From the NCBI RefSeq assembly GCF_016595235.1, contig NZ_JAENHL010000007.1, forward strand, positions 1,586,765 to 1,650,764: DNA of 64,000 nucleotides. Reading direction: 5' to 3'. The stretch comes from Taklimakanibacter albus. Lineage in GTDB: Bacteria; Pseudomonadota; Alphaproteobacteria; Rhizobiales; Aestuariivirgaceae. Below are positions 1 through 8,652 of the stretch, piece after piece; the stretch's first letter is position 1, and each line of letters opens with the position of its first letter. Both the position numbers and the translations under genes were made by a program. The notes below the pieces were generated by a model. The model did not search any database, was not told the origin of the DNA, and worked only from the letters and a program-made list of their open reading frames with translations.

Positions 1-450
1 AAGCTCGGCTGGATTCTGCTGGCACTCATCGCCGGCGCGGTGCTGCCGATCCAGGGCGCCCTCAACGGCCTGCTGCGCGCCGATCTGGGCACGCCGTTCC
101 CGGTCGGCGCCTTCAGCTTCGCCATCGCGACATTATCGATGCTGGTCGTGCTGCCGACGGCGCTGCTCGCGGGTACGCCGAAACCCCAGCTTGGCGGCCT
201 CTCCGCCATGCCCTGGTGGGGCTGGATCGGCGCCATCTGCGGCGCGACCTATGTGACCACCATGTTCACCGCGATCCCGGTGATCGGTGCCGCCACCACC
301 GTCGGCCTCACCGTCGCCGGCCAGCAGGTCACCTCGCTTTTCGTCGACCGCCAGGGCTGGTTCCGCCTGCCGAAGCGGGAGATCTCCGGCTTGCGTTTCG
401 CCGGCGTGGCCCTGCTCCTCGCCGGCGTCGCCATCATCAAATTCCTCTGA
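1..450 (+). CDS. YdcZ-family (DUF606) DMT transporter, 5' truncated
   Basis: The reading frame is open from the first base, so the true start lies before the window; 149 codons are visible. The product is almost wholly hydrophobic with about four membrane segments, begins with the motif [12 protein letters not shown] and carries a central GAICGATYV segment. This matches the YdcZ/DUF606 branch of the drug/metabolite transporter superfamily, which has about 145 residues per unit, so only a few residues are missing. It sits 11 bp before the Gdx gene and is probably in its operon. The substrate is unknown. Confidence 0.75.
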   Translation, partial: KLGWILLALIAGAVLPIQGALNGLLRADLGTPFPVGAFSFAIATLSMLVVLPTALLAGTPKPQLGGLSAMPWWGWIGAICGATYVTTMFTAIPVIGAATTVGLTVAGQQVTSLFVDRQGWFRLPKREISGLRFAGVALLLAGVAIIKFL

Positions 451-461
451 GGGAGACCATC

Positions 462-779
462 ATGGCATGGCTGCTTCTCATCGGCGCCGGTCTGCTCGAG
501 ATCATCTGGGCGATCGCGCTCAAATATACCGGCGGCTTCACACGCTTCTGGCCGAGTGTCATCGGCATCACCGCGGCGGTGGTGAGCTTCGTCATGCTCA
601 CGCTGGCGCTGAAGAACCTCCCCGTCGGCACCGCCTATGCCGTCTGGGTGGGCATCGGCGCGCTCGGCGTGGCGCTGGCCGGCATCGTCGTTTTCGGCGA
701 CAGCGCTTCGCCGCTGAGATTAAGCCTGCTCGGCCTGATCCTGATCGGCATCATCGGGCTCAAGGTGATCGAGACTTGA
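462..779 (+). CDS. gdx: SMR-family guanidinium exporter (Gdx/SugE type)
   Basis: A 105-residue small multidrug resistance protein with four membrane helices. The essential membrane Glu is E13 (motif [13 protein letters not shown]). The segments [13 protein letters not shown] and [17 protein letters not shown] are characteristic of the SugE/Gdx subgroup, whose studied members exchange protons for guanidinium, rather than the EmrE subgroup. SMR proteins work as dimers in the inner membrane. The ATG at 462 follows GGGAGACCATC, a good ribosome-binding site, and lies in a putative operon with the preceding YdcZ gene. A guanidine riboswitch would lie upstream of the window and cannot be assessed. 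Confidence 0.88.
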   Translation: MAWLLLIGAGLLEIIWAIALKYTGGFTRFWPSVIGITAAVVSFVMLTLALKNLPVGTAYAVWVGIGALGVALAGIVVFGDSASPLRLSLLGLILIGIIGLKVIET

Positions 780-796
780 AATCTAACTCGTTGATT

Positions 797-833
797 TGCG
801 CATCGGATTGTCCGAAAACCGGTGCGCACCCAC
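797..833. repeat. Half copy of dispersed palindromic repeat
   Basis: GCATCGGATTGTCCGAAAACC and the following bases match the left arm of the complete element at 38605-38650. Only one arm is present and it abuts the ATG of the diol dehydratase gene, so that gene has no conventional Shine-Dalgarno sequence in front of it. Confidence 0.6.
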
Positions 834-834
834 T

Positions 835-3111
835 ATGTCAGATCAGAACTCGACACCGCCCCTCCCCAACCGCTGGCAACGCTTCGACCAATGGGACAAG
901 CGTCCCTTGCGCCTGGACCGCTTTGCCCGCGAGGACGCCAAGAACGGCTTTGCCGCGACCAACAGCCCGGCCGATCCGAAGCCTTCCCTAAAGATATCTC
1001 AAGGAAAGGTCGTCGAGCTGGATGGCGTCGCCGAGGCCGATTTCGACCTCATCGACGAATTCATCGCCCGCCATCATATCGATTTGTCGGTGGCCGCAGA
1101 GGCCATGGCGCTCGATGCCCGCGACTTCGCCCGCAGGCTCGTCGACATCAATGTGCCGCGGAGCGAGCTCACCCGTTTGGCCAAGGGCATGACGCCGGCC
1201 AAGCTGGCGGAGGTGATGGGCCATCTCTCGACCGTCGAATTGATGTTCGCGCAGACGAAATTGCGCGCTCGCCGCACACCCGCCAACCAGGCCCATGTCA
1301 CCAATGCCAAGGACGATCCTCTCCAGCTCGCCGCCGATTCGGCGACCGCCGTCGCGCTCGGTTTCGATGAGATCGAGACCACCATGCGCGTCGCGAGCAA
1401 TGGCTGGGCCAATGCGCTGGGCTGCGTGGTCGGCGCCGCGGTAGGCCGGGGCGGCGTGCTGTTCCAATGTTCGATCGAGGAGGCCGAGGAGCTTGCCATC
1501 GGCATGGCCGGCTTCACCTCCTATGCCGAGACGGTGTCCGTCTATGGCACCGAAGGGTCATTCATCGACGGCGACGACACGCCCTGGTCGAAGGCTTTTC
1601 TTACGACCGCTTATGCCGCGCGCGGCATCAAGGCGCGCTGCACGTCAGGCGGCGGCTCGGAATTGCTGATGGGTTATCACGACGCCCATTCCATCCTTTA
1701 TCTCGAGGCCCGCTGCCTCTGCCTGCAGCGCGGCATGGGCGTGCAGGGCACGCAGAATGGCGGTATTGACGGCGCGCCGCTCACCTATTCCGTTCCGGGC
1801 GGCGGCCGCGAGATCTTCGCCGAGAATGTCATGGCGGCCCTTCTCGACCTCGAATGCGCCAGCGGCAACGACACGCGCGCTTCATCATCGGAGATCCGCG
1901 TCGGCGCCAAGATCATGCCAGCGCTGGTGTCCGGCACCGACTTCATCTGTTCGGGCTTCGGCTCCATCCTCTCTTACGACAATTCCTTCGCCGCCTCGCT
2001 CTTCAATGGCGAGGAGATCGAGGACTTCCTGGCGCTGCAGCGCGATTTCGTTGTCGAAGGGGGCCTGACGCCTTTGACCGAGGACCGCGCCCTCGATGTG
2101 CGCCGCCGCGCCGTCGACGCGGTCGCCGCCGTGATGGAGGAGCTCGGCCTCGCCGAGCCGCGCGAAGACCAGAAAACCAGCGTCGTCTTCGCCTCGGGCT
2201 CGCTCGAGACCGACACGTTTTCGGCCGGCGAAGTCGTGGCGATCAGCCGGAAGATCAAGGATGGTCGCATTACCGCGACCGACGTGATCAAGGCCCTGCA
2301 CAAACGCGGCTTCGTCGAAGAGGCACGCAATCTCTTGTCGATGCTCCGCCTGCGCGTCGCCGGCGATCATCTGCAGACCGCCGCCATCATCCGCGACGGC
2401 AAGATCCTGAGCGCCATCAACGATCCCAATGATTATTCGGGCCCTGGAACCGGCTATCGCATCTCGGAGGAACGCTGGCGCGAGATCTCCGCGATGCGCG
2501 ACAGCATCGGCCGCAGCGACGTCTTCGGCGCCGGCGCCAGGCCGCATGACGGCAATGCCGCCTATGCTTTGATCCCGGCGGGCTCGGCGGCGCTTGGCCG
2601 TGACAAAAAGGAAGTGGTCATCGGCCTCAGCCCGGCCTGGGGCATCGACATTCACGAGACCACCGCCGGACACAAGCTGTCCGATGTGCTCGACGCGCTC
2701 ATCGCCGGCATCGAAAGCGCAGGGAGCAGCTTCAGGGTGGTGCGCGTGCGCCATACCGCCGATACGTCTTTCCTCGGCCTCACCGCCGCGCGCCTGTCGG
2801 GCTCAGGCTACGGCATCGGCATCCAGGCCAAGGGCACTGCCGTCATCCATCAGAAGGACCGTTACCCGCATATGAATGTGGAATTGTTCTCGATGGCCCC
2901 GATCACCAGCCTCGATCACTATCACAGGCTCGGCGCCAATGCAGCACGCTTCGCCGCCGGCGAAAATCCTGAGCCCGTGCTCGTCGCCTATAATGGCGAG
3001 GCACTGCTCGCCAAACATCACGTCAAGACGGCGCTGCTCTTCGCCGCCGAGACCGGCGCCACCAATCCCGCCGCTCTGCCCGAAGAGCTTCGCCTGGAGC
3101 GCCGCAGATGA
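835..3111 (+). CDS. B12-dependent diol/glycerol dehydratase, fused large and medium subunits
   Basis: A 758-residue protein. Residues about 1-560 match the PduC/DhaB large subunit throughout (MTPAKLAEVMGHLS, RARRTPANQAHVTN with the active-site His at about 154, YAETVSVYGTEG, LDLECASGND, INDPNDYSGPGTGYR). Residues about 575-755 match the PduD medium subunit (EVVIGLSPAWGI, YPHMNVELFSMAPI). Family members convert 1,2-diols or glycerol to aldehydes with adenosylcobalamin. The fusion removes the N-terminal PduD extension that targets microcompartments. I chose ATG 835; a TTG at 796 would add 13 residues encoded by a repeat element. The small subunit follows with an ATGA overlap. No reactivase gene, shell gene or cobalamin riboswitch is visible. 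Confidence 0.9.
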   Translation: MSDQNSTPPLPNRWQRFDQWDKRPLRLDRFAREDAKNGFAATNSPADPKPSLKISQGKVVELDGVAEADFDLIDEFIARHHIDLSVAAEAMALDARDFARRLVDINVPRSELTRLAKGMTPAKLAEVMGHLSTVELMFAQTKLRARRTPANQAHVTNAKDDPLQLAADSATAVALGFDEIETTMRVASNGWANALGCVVGAAVGRGGVLFQCSIEEAEELAIGMAGFTSYAETVSVYGTEGSFIDGDDTPWSKAFLTTAYAARGIKARCTSGGGSELLMGYHDAHSILYLEARCLCLQRGMGVQGTQNGGIDGAPLTYSVPGGGREIFAENVMAALLDLECASGNDTRASSSEIRVGAKIMPALVSGTDFICSGFGSILSYDNSFAASLFNGEEIEDFLALQRDFVVEGGLTPLTEDRALDVRRRAVDAVAAVMEELGLAEPREDQKTSVVFASGSLETDTFSAGEVVAISRKIKDGRITATDVIKALHKRGFVEEARNLLSMLRLRVAGDHLQTAAIIRDGKILSAINDPNDYSGPGTGYRISEERWREISAMRDSIGRSDVFGAGARPHDGNAAYALIPAGSAALGRDKKEVVIGLSPAWGIDIHETTAGHKLSDVLDALIAGIESAGSSFRVVRVRHTADTSFLGLTAARLSGSGYGIGIQAKGTAVIHQKDRYPHMNVELFSMAPITSLDHYHRLGANAARFAAGENPEPVLVAYNGEALLAKHHVKTALLFAAETGATNPAALPEELRLERRR

Positions 3112-3521
3112 GCGATATCTCCTATCCGGTGACGGACTCCGCCGCCGACAAGCTCAGCACGGCGACCGGCAAGAAGCTGAGTGATCTCACGCTCGAGAAT
3201 GTGCTGGCCGGAACGGTCACCGCCGCCGACTTCTCGATCACACGGGAAGCGCTGCTGCTGCAGGCCGAAGTGGCGCGTCTCGCATCACGCCGATCGCTCG
3301 CCGAGAATTTCGAACGCGCCTCGGAGCTGGTCGGCGTGCCCAACGAGACGATCTTCGAGATCTACGAGCTGCTGCGCCCGGGCCGGGCCGCCAGTGCCGA
3401 GGCGCTCAAGGAGCGCGCCCAGCATATGCGCAACGTCTATGGCGCGAACCGCATCGCCGCCTTCCTCGAGGAAGCTGCCGCCGCCTATGAACGCCGCTCT
3501 CTGTTCCGCCGGCGCTATTGA
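3108..3521 (+). CDS. Diol/glycerol dehydratase small subunit
   Basis: A 137-residue protein matching the PduE/DhaE small subunit (KKLSDLTLENVLAGTVTAADF, NFERASELVGVPNETIFEIYE, LRPGRAASAEAL). Enteric PduE is about 173 residues; the missing part is the N-terminal extension that directs the enzyme into microcompartments, so this enzyme is probably free in the cytosol. The start overlaps the stop of the fused large/medium subunit gene (ATGA), which indicates translational coupling and a one-to-one complex. Confidence 0.9.
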   Translation: MSDISYPVTDSAADKLSTATGKKLSDLTLENVLAGTVTAADFSITREALLLQAEVARLASRRSLAENFERASELVGVPNETIFEIYELLRPGRAASAEALKERAQHMRNVYGANRIAAFLEEAAAAYERRSLFRRRY

Positions 3522-3529
3522 GGACCATC

Positions 3530-4270
3530 ATGGATTTCTCCGGCAAGACCATTCTTCTGACTGGCGCCACTTCGGGTATAGGCGCCGCCATCGCCAAGGC
3601 CTTCGCCGCACGCGGCGCCGACCTCGTTTTGACCGGACGACGCCAGCTGTCCGAGATGCCAAGCGGCAGTGGGCGCACCGTCTTTATCGCCGCCGACATC
3701 ACGACCCCTGAGACGCCCGATCACCTCGTCGCCGAAACGATCGACCGCTTCGGCAAGCTCGACATTCTCGTGAACAATGCCGGCATCCTGTTCCGCGGCG
3801 ACGCGCTCGCCTGCACGGATGAGGAATGGGAGCGGACGCTCACCACCAATGTGACCGCGGCCTTCCGCCTGTCGCGCGCGGCGCTGCGCGTAATGAAGCC
3901 TCGCCGCAGCGGCGTGATCGTCAATATTGCCTCTGATTGGGGCCTCGTCGGCGCCCGCAATGCGGTGGCCTATGGCGTGAGCAAGGGCGCTCTGGTGCAG
4001 CTCACCCGCTCGATGGCGCTCGATCACGCCCGGGACGGCATCCGCGTGAACGCTGTCTGTCCGGGCGACACCGACACCGGCATGCTCGACAGCGCGATAG
4101 ATGGCGCCGACCGCCGGCAAAAGCTTGCCGAGCTCGGCGCCGCCATTCCGCTCGGCCGGGTCGGACGGCCCGAAGAGGTCGCTCATGCGGTTTGTTATCT
4201 GAGCTCCGACGAAGCCTCTTTCATCACCGGCGCGACACTCGCGGTCGATGGCGGCAACAGCGCCGGATAG
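3530..4270 (+). CDS. SDR-family oxidoreductase
   Basis: A 246-residue classical short-chain dehydrogenase: cofactor motif TGATSGIGAAIA near residues 11-22, NNAG near residue 80, catalytic Ser in VNIASDWG and the YxxxK motif in YGVSKGALVQ, with the C-terminal TGATLAVDGG signature. It starts 8 bp after the dehydratase small subunit and is probably co-transcribed, so it may reduce or oxidise the aldehyde product or the alcohol substrate; that role is inference. ATG 3530 follows GAGGACCATC. Confidence 0.85.
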   Translation: MDFSGKTILLTGATSGIGAAIAKAFAARGADLVLTGRRQLSEMPSGSGRTVFIAADITTPETPDHLVAETIDRFGKLDILVNNAGILFRGDALACTDEEWERTLTTNVTAAFRLSRAALRVMKPRRSGVIVNIASDWGLVGARNAVAYGVSKGALVQLTRSMALDHARDGIRVNAVCPGDTDTGMLDSAIDGADRRQKLAELGAAIPLGRVGRPEEVAHAVCYLSSDEASFITGATLAVDGGNSAG

Positions 4271-4271
4271 A

Positions 4272-4320
4272 GCATCAGTCCGAAAAGTGCGAAGCGGTTT
4301 TCGGATAAACCGATGCGCAA
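4272..4320. repeat. Dispersed palindromic repeat, full copy
   Basis: The inner arms TCCGAAAA and TTTTCGGA flank GTGCGAAGCGG, and GCATC/GATGC form outer arms. It lies between the convergent ends of the SDR gene and the DUF1989 gene, where it may also serve as a bidirectional terminator. Related copies are at 38605, 46021 and 55113-55204. Confidence 0.7.
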
Positions 4321-4331
4321 ACAATGAACTC

Positions 4332-4931
4332 CTACGACAAAATCTGGTAATGCGCCTCGACCGTCTTGCCGCTGTTCACCGGCAGGATGTCCTGCGGGCA
4401 GGCCGACATCGCGACGATGCAGTCGATCTGCGCGCGCAGCACGACATAGTCGCCGGGACTCGAAACCGGCTCGCCCCAGACGATCTTGCCGTCTGAAGCC
4501 ACCGGAATGTTCATCCACAGATTGAGCGGCGCCGGCACGTCGGGCGGCACCAGGCCGATCTGGCGCATCGCGGCATGGAGATTGTCGGTGCAGTTGTCGT
4601 GATATTCGGTGCAGCCGAGAAGCCCATAGCGGTAGTCGTCGCAGGACGCGATCAGCGTGTCATGGACGCCGGGCGAGGTGTCTTCTTCGAAGAACAGGAT
4701 CGAACGGCGCCGGTTGGTGTGGAGATGCTCCCCCTTCTTGGGAAAGATCGAGCCGGTGAGTGGGCGCGAATGCTCATGCGACATGAATTCGCGCGGGTCC
4801 TCGGCATTGAAGGCCCAGGTGTCGACCACCTGATGGCCATGCGTATTGATGATCTTGATCGCCTGGCCCTTGCTCAGGCGGCAGGCCCGGCCCTTGCGGG
4901 CCGGCAATGTCAGAATCTCAGCTGCGGTCAT
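4332..4931 (-). CDS. DUF1989 (urea-carboxylase-associated) family protein
   Basis: A 199-residue DUF1989 protein with the family-typical features: GQAIKIINTHGHQVVDTWAF near the N-terminus, MSHEHSR, CTEYHDNCTDNLH with possible metal-ligand Cys/His, PLNLWMNIPV, and DYVVLRAQIDCIVAMSACPQD near the end. Paired DUF1989 proteins (CgdA/CgdB) act as carboxyguanidine deiminase in guanidine degradation, but only one such gene is present here. It overlaps the upstream ureohydrolase gene by four bases (ATGA), so both probably act on the same guanidino compound. The exact reaction is unknown. Confidence 0.8.
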   Translation of the reverse strand: MTAAEILTLPARKGRACRLSKGQAIKIINTHGHQVVDTWAFNAEDPREFMSHEHSRPLTGSIFPKKGEHLHTNRRRSILFFEEDTSPGVHDTLIASCDDYRYGLLGCTEYHDNCTDNLHAAMRQIGLVPPDVPAPLNLWMNIPVASDGKIVWGEPVSSPGDYVVLRAQIDCIVAMSACPQDILPVNSGKTVEAHYQILS

Positions 4932-5890
4932 TTCTTCTTTCCCCGCTCCTCGAAGATGTAGCCGATGAAATTCAGGAGCACCTGTGCGGCGAGAAAGCCG
5001 GTGATGCCGGAAGGATCGTAGGCGGGCGCCACCTCGACGAGGTCGACGCCGACGACATTGCCACGTTTGACCAGGCCCTGCAGGATTTCCATCACTTCGT
5101 AATAGAGGAAGCCGCCATGGCTGGGCGTGCCGGTGCCGGGCGCGATCGAGGGATCGAAGCCGTCGATGTCGATCGTCACATAATAGCGCGCGCCTTGCGG
5201 GATCTTGTCGAGCACACCTTGCGTGCCGAGACGGCGCGCCTGGCGCACCGACAGGATGGACGAGCCCCGGGCGCGCGCATCCTCATAGCCCTCCTTGGCG
5301 GTCGAGGAGACATTGCGGATGCCGATCTGGGTGAGGCCCGTGACATAAGACTGCTCGGCGGCGCGGCGCATCGGGTTGCCATGGCCTTCGCGCACCCCGT
5401 GGCGCACATCGACGAAATCGAGATGGGCGTCGATCTGAACGATATGGATAGGTCCATGCTCGCTGAAGGCGCGCACGCAGGGAATGTTGATGGCGTGATC
5501 GCCGCCCAGCACGACCGGCATGGCGCCGCGCTCGAGGATCTTGCGCACCGCGAGCTCGGCATTGGCGTGGCTGCGCGCCGTGTCGGTATGGACCATGTCG
5601 GCATCGCCGACATCGACGATGCGCACCTTGTCGAGCGGCAGATAGGTGACGTCGTCCTCATGGTCATAGGCGCCGCCATGGCCGAAGGAGAACAAGGTCG
5701 AGGCCTCGCGGATGGCACGGGGGCCGAAACGGGCGCCGGAGCGGTATTGCGTGCCCATGTCATAGGGAATGCCGAGCACCGCCACATCGGCATCGATCGT
5801 ATTCCAGTCGGTGCAGATCGGCCTTTTGCCGAACGTGCAATGTCCCACAAAAGGCAGGTCCAGCCTGCCAGCCTCATATCCATGCGCCAT
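4928..5890 (-). CDS. Ureohydrolase (agmatinase/arginase family)
   Basis: A 320-residue member of the arginase fold with the binuclear metal motifs intact: GGDH (His132), DAHLD (Asp154, His156, Asp158) and DIDGFDP (Asp241, Asp243). Enzymes of this family release urea from agmatine, guanidinobutyrate, guanidinopropionate or related guanidino compounds. The N-terminal stretch GHCTFGKRP and the YDMGTQYRSGARFGPR segment resemble agmatinase-annotated proteins, but substrate specificity cannot be read from the sequence. The neighbours (DUF1989, a LysR regulator, an amino-acid-type ABC importer and a Gdx exporter nearby) favour a guanidino substrate. Confidence 0.85.
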   Translation of the reverse strand: MAHGYEAGRLDLPFVGHCTFGKRPICTDWNTIDADVAVLGIPYDMGTQYRSGARFGPRAIREASTLFSFGHGGAYDHEDDVTYLPLDKVRIVDVGDADMVHTDTARSHANAELAVRKILERGAMPVVLGGDHAINIPCVRAFSEHGPIHIVQIDAHLDFVDVRHGVREGHGNPMRRAAEQSYVTGLTQIGIRNVSSTAKEGYEDARARGSSILSVRQARRLGTQGVLDKIPQGARYYVTIDIDGFDPSIAPGTGTPSHGGFLYYEVMEILQGLVKRGNVVGVDLVEVAPAYDPSGITGFLAAQVLLNFIGYIFEERGKKK

Positions 5891-5966
5891 GATCAGATCC
5901 CATCTTCTGTTTTGTCCGCCATTTCGACACGGAACGTTGCGATGAAAAAGCTGAATTTAGTGACGA

Positions 5967-5978
5967 TCATATCGATTT
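5967..5978 (-). promoter_or_regulatory. Candidate LysR half-site upstream of ureohydrolase
   Basis: On the minus strand this reads AAATCGATATGA, identical over 12 bases to 6978-6989 in the promoter of the ABC operon. It lies about 77 bp upstream of the ureohydrolase start, overlapping the last codons of the LysR gene. Confidence 0.45.
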
Positions 5979-6920
5979 TGTCGATTTAACAACGCCCCGC
6001 GCCTTGGCCGGCCGGCGGCCGTCCTGCGCATGGACCCCCTGCGCCAGAAGCTCCTGGATGAACAGCCGCTGCAAAGGCGAGCTCGACGTGTCGCTCTTGG
6101 TCACGATCACGAAAGGCCGCACGATGCGGGTGGCGGGCGACATCAAAGCCCGCATCTGATCGAGCGCCACCCAGTGATGGGCGTAATGCTCGGGCAGATA
6201 GCCGATGAATTCGCCGCTCAGGATGAAAGCGGCCTGCGCCTCCATGTTGTTGGCATAGGCGCGCACTTTCGCCTTCCTGAAATGCCGCAATTCGCGGTTG
6301 TTGGCATAGGGCCTGACGACGAAGGCGTTCTGCTCGATCTCGCCTGGCGCCGGCTCCCGGCCGAACAGCGGATGGAGATGGCCGCAATAAAGCGAATGCA
6401 GCTCCTCGTGGAAGACCGTCTGGGCGAAGCCGTCCGGGATGTCGAGACGCGGGATCACCGCCATGTCGAGCCCCCCGGCGGCGATCTGGCTCATCAGCAC
6501 GTCGGGCGCCGTCACCGTCAACTTGATCTCGACATCGGGGGAGGCCTTCACGCACTGGCGGATCACCGCCGGGAAGGAAAAGCGCGGATCGGTGATGGTG
6601 TTGTCCACCATGCCGACCCGGAGCGTGCCGACGAGCCGGTGATGCAGCTCGCCCAAAATGCCTTCGAAAGCCGAGATGGAGGCGACGAGCGCCTTGGACC
6701 CTTCATAGACGGAACGTCCGCGCTCGGTGAGGACGAAACCCTTGCGGCCGCGCCGGCACAGATCGAAGCCGAGCCGCTCCTCGAGTGCCCGCAGATGGAA
6801 GCTCACCGTCGACTGGCTCATGCCGAGGGCGAGCTGCGTGCCGACGAAGCTGCCATGCTCGGCCAGCGCCCGGAACACGGTCAGGGAGCGCAGATCGCTG
6901 GGTGAAAAGCGCATGGGCAT
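5967..6920 (-). CDS. LysR-family transcriptional regulator
   Basis: A 317-residue regulator with an N-terminal winged helix-turn-helix (FRALAEHGSFVGTQLALGMSQSTVSFHLRALE, split at about residues 15-47) and a LysR substrate-binding domain to about residue 295. It lies between the ureohydrolase/DUF1989 genes on the same strand and a divergent amino-acid-type ABC operon, so it probably senses the compound imported and hydrolysed by these neighbours. Two ATG codons two residues apart are possible (6920 or 6914). The tail after residue 295 is basic and probably disordered. Confidence 0.88.
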   Translation of the reverse strand: MPMRFSPSDLRSLTVFRALAEHGSFVGTQLALGMSQSTVSFHLRALEERLGFDLCRRGRKGFVLTERGRSVYEGSKALVASISAFEGILGELHHRLVGTLRVGMVDNTITDPRFSFPAVIRQCVKASPDVEIKLTVTAPDVLMSQIAAGGLDMAVIPRLDIPDGFAQTVFHEELHSLYCGHLHPLFGREPAPGEIEQNAFVVRPYANNRELRHFRKAKVRAYANNMEAQAAFILSGEFIGYLPEHYAHHWVALDQMRALMSPATRIVRPFVIVTKSDTSSSPLQRLFIQELLAQGVHAQDGRRPAKARGVVKSTKSI

Positions 6921-6965
6921 CGGATCCTTGAAAGAGCGGCCTCCGACATTCTGGCAGGTTTGGCG

Positions 6966-6990
6966 CTCATATCAAAGAAATCGATATGAG
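6966..6990. promoter_or_regulatory. Inverted-repeat operator in lysR-ABC divergent promoter
   Basis: CTCATATC and GATATGAG form a perfect 8-bp inverted repeat separated by nine bases, extended to GCGC on both sides with one inserted base. The geometry and position between the divergent LysR and ABC genes fit a LysR-type site. It contains the 12-mer also found at 5967-5978. Confidence 0.65.
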
Positions 6991-7078
6991 GCGCAGCAAC
7001 TTCGTGTTTTTTGCAATGACCGCCTCTGCTTGGATGCGATCCGCTGCAAAGCCAATTCATAAATCAGGGTGGAACCAC

Positions 7079-7936
7079 ATGCTTAATCCGCTGCACATGC
7101 CCCTTGCCCGCACTCTCCTCATCGCCGCCGGCCTCGCCGTCTCCTGCATCGCTCCGGCCGCGGCCGAGGATCTCCTGGACGGCATCAAGGCGAAAGGCAC
7201 TTTCACCGTCGCCACCGAGGCGCGCTTCCCGCCATTTGAATTCGTCGAAAACGGCCAGATCGTCGGCTATTCGGCCGATATGATGGCGGAAGTGATGAAG
7301 GCGCTGCCGGGCGTCAAGCTCGAGCGTCTCGACCTGCCCTGGCAGGGTGTGCTGCCCGGCCTCGCCGCCAAGCGCTTCGACTATGTCGTGACCTCGGTCA
7401 CCGTCACCAAGGAACGCTTTGACGCCTATCATCTGAGCCTGCCGGTCGCCGATGCGACCATGGCGATCCTGAAGCGCAAGGACGATACATCGATCACCAA
7501 GCCCGAGGATATCGCCGGCAAGACCGTGGGCTCGCAAACGGGCTCGGCCCAGCTCCAGGCACTCGAGGCTTTCGCCGCCGAGCTCAACGGCAAGGGCACG
7601 CCGATCAGCGGCACCAAGACCTATGTCGATTTCAGTGAGGCCTATGCCGATCTGGGCGCCGGACGTCTCGATGCCGTCGTCAACAGCCTGCCCAACCTGC
7701 TCGAAGCGGCGCGTCAGCGTCCCGATGTCTTCGAAGTGGTGCTGCCCACCTTCGGTCCCAAGACCTATTTTTCCTGGGCCGGCCGCAAGGATGAGGACAG
7801 CGCCGCGCTCAACGCGCTGATCGACGCCGAGCTGCGCAAGCTGGGCGAAAGCGGCAAGCTTGCCGAGCTGCAGAAGAAATGGTTCGGCGCAACGATGGAG
7901 CTGCCGACCGACAAGCTGCCCGAACCGGCGAAATAA
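7079..7936 (+). CDS. Polar amino-acid-type ABC transporter, substrate-binding protein
   Basis: A 285-residue periplasmic binding protein of solute-binding family 3. A signal peptide covers about residues 1-27 (cleavage after APAAA), followed by the usual start of the mature domain (GTFTVATEARFPPFEFVENGQ). I chose ATG 7079, which gives a clean signal peptide; upstream codons in frame would add unrelated sequence. It is the first gene of a four-gene importer operon, followed by an intercistronic hairpin. The ligand may be a guanidino compound or basic amino acid, judging from the divergent ureohydrolase region. Confidence 0.9.
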   Translation: MLNPLHMPLARTLLIAAGLAVSCIAPAAAEDLLDGIKAKGTFTVATEARFPPFEFVENGQIVGYSADMMAEVMKALPGVKLERLDLPWQGVLPGLAAKRFDYVVTSVTVTKERFDAYHLSLPVADATMAILKRKDDTSITKPEDIAGKTVGSQTGSAQLQALEAFAAELNGKGTPISGTKTYVDFSEAYADLGAGRLDAVVNSLPNLLEAARQRPDVFEVVLPTFGPKTYFSWAGRKDEDSAALNALIDAELRKLGESGKLAELQKKWFGATMELPTDKLPEPAK

Positions 7937-7943
7937 GATAATC

Positions 7944-7979
7944 CCCTCGCCCCACGGCACGCCGCCGGTGGGGTGAGGG
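7944..7979 (+). terminator. Intercistronic hairpin after binding-protein gene
   Basis: CCCTCGCCCCAC pairs with GTGGGGTGAGGG (12 bp, one G-U pair) around a 12-base loop, with no T-tract. It lies between the binding-protein and permease genes and probably stabilises the upstream message or attenuates transcription into the permeases. Confidence 0.65.
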
Positions 7980-7992
7980 AACTCAGCTCCCG

Positions 7993-8652
7993 ATGATCGA
8001 TCTCATCGTCAAATATGCACCCTCCCTGTTCCAGGGCATCCTGACGACCGTCTTCGTCTCGGGCGCGGCCATCCTGCTGGGGGCCGTTCCGGCGCTCGGT
8101 CTCGCTTTCGGGCTCATCTCGAAGAACCGGATCCTGCGCACCTTCTGCGCGCTTTATCGCAGCTTCTGGCGCGGCACGCCTATTCTCGTTCAGTTGCTCA
8201 TCGTCTTCTATCTCCTGCCGCTCATCGGCATCAATGTGCCGCCGGTGCTCGCCGCGATACTCGCTCTCGCGCTCAACACCACCGCTTTCCAGGCCGAAAT
8301 CTACCGTGCCGGCCTCAATGCCATTCCGGCGGGCCAGATCGAGGCGGCGCGCATGCTGGGCATCGGCACCGCGGCGATCCGCCGACGCATCCTGGTGCCG
8401 CAGACCATTCGCCTGGTACTGCCGGCGCTCGTCAGTGAAATCGTCATCATCATCAAGAACTCCTCGCTCGTCTCGGTCATCGCCGTCACCGAGGTGACGC
8501 GCGTCAGCCAGCAGATGGCGTCCAATTCCTTCCGGCCGCTCGAAAGTTATGTCGCGGCCGGCATCATCTATCTCATCATCTGCTTCCTGGTCGCTCTCTT
8601 GGGCCTTGTTTTCGAGCGGCTCTTAAGCCGCCGGGGAGGTGTCTCGTCATGA
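7993..8652 (+). CDS. Amino-acid-type ABC transporter permease 1
   Basis: A 219-residue inner-membrane permease of the HisM/HisQ family with about five membrane helices. The coupling motif for the ATPase is AARMLGIGTAAIRRRILVP near residues 118-136, and TPILVQLLIVFY is typical of the family. It overlaps the second permease by four bases and should form a heterodimer with it. Confidence 0.9.
   Translation: MIDLIVKYAPSLFQGILTTVFVSGAAILLGAVPALGLAFGLISKNRILRTFCALYRSFWRGTPILVQLLIVFYLLPLIGINVPPVLAAILALALNTTAFQAEIYRAGLNAIPAGQIEAARMLGIGTAAIRRRILVPQTIRLVLPALVSEIVIIIKNSSLVSVIAVTEVTRVSQQMASNSFRPLESYVAAGIIYLIICFLVALLGLVFERLLSRRGGVSS

Noticed and set aside
780-834. Cobalamin riboswitch before the B12-dependent dehydratase
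   Set aside because: Only about 55 bases separate the genes, and they are occupied by a palindromic repeat arm; no B12-box-like sequence is visible.
4907-5989. 360-codon open frame opposite the ureohydrolase
   Set aside because: It is the antisense of a gene with intact metal motifs; its translation has no recognisable domain and is typical of a GC-rich shadow frame.
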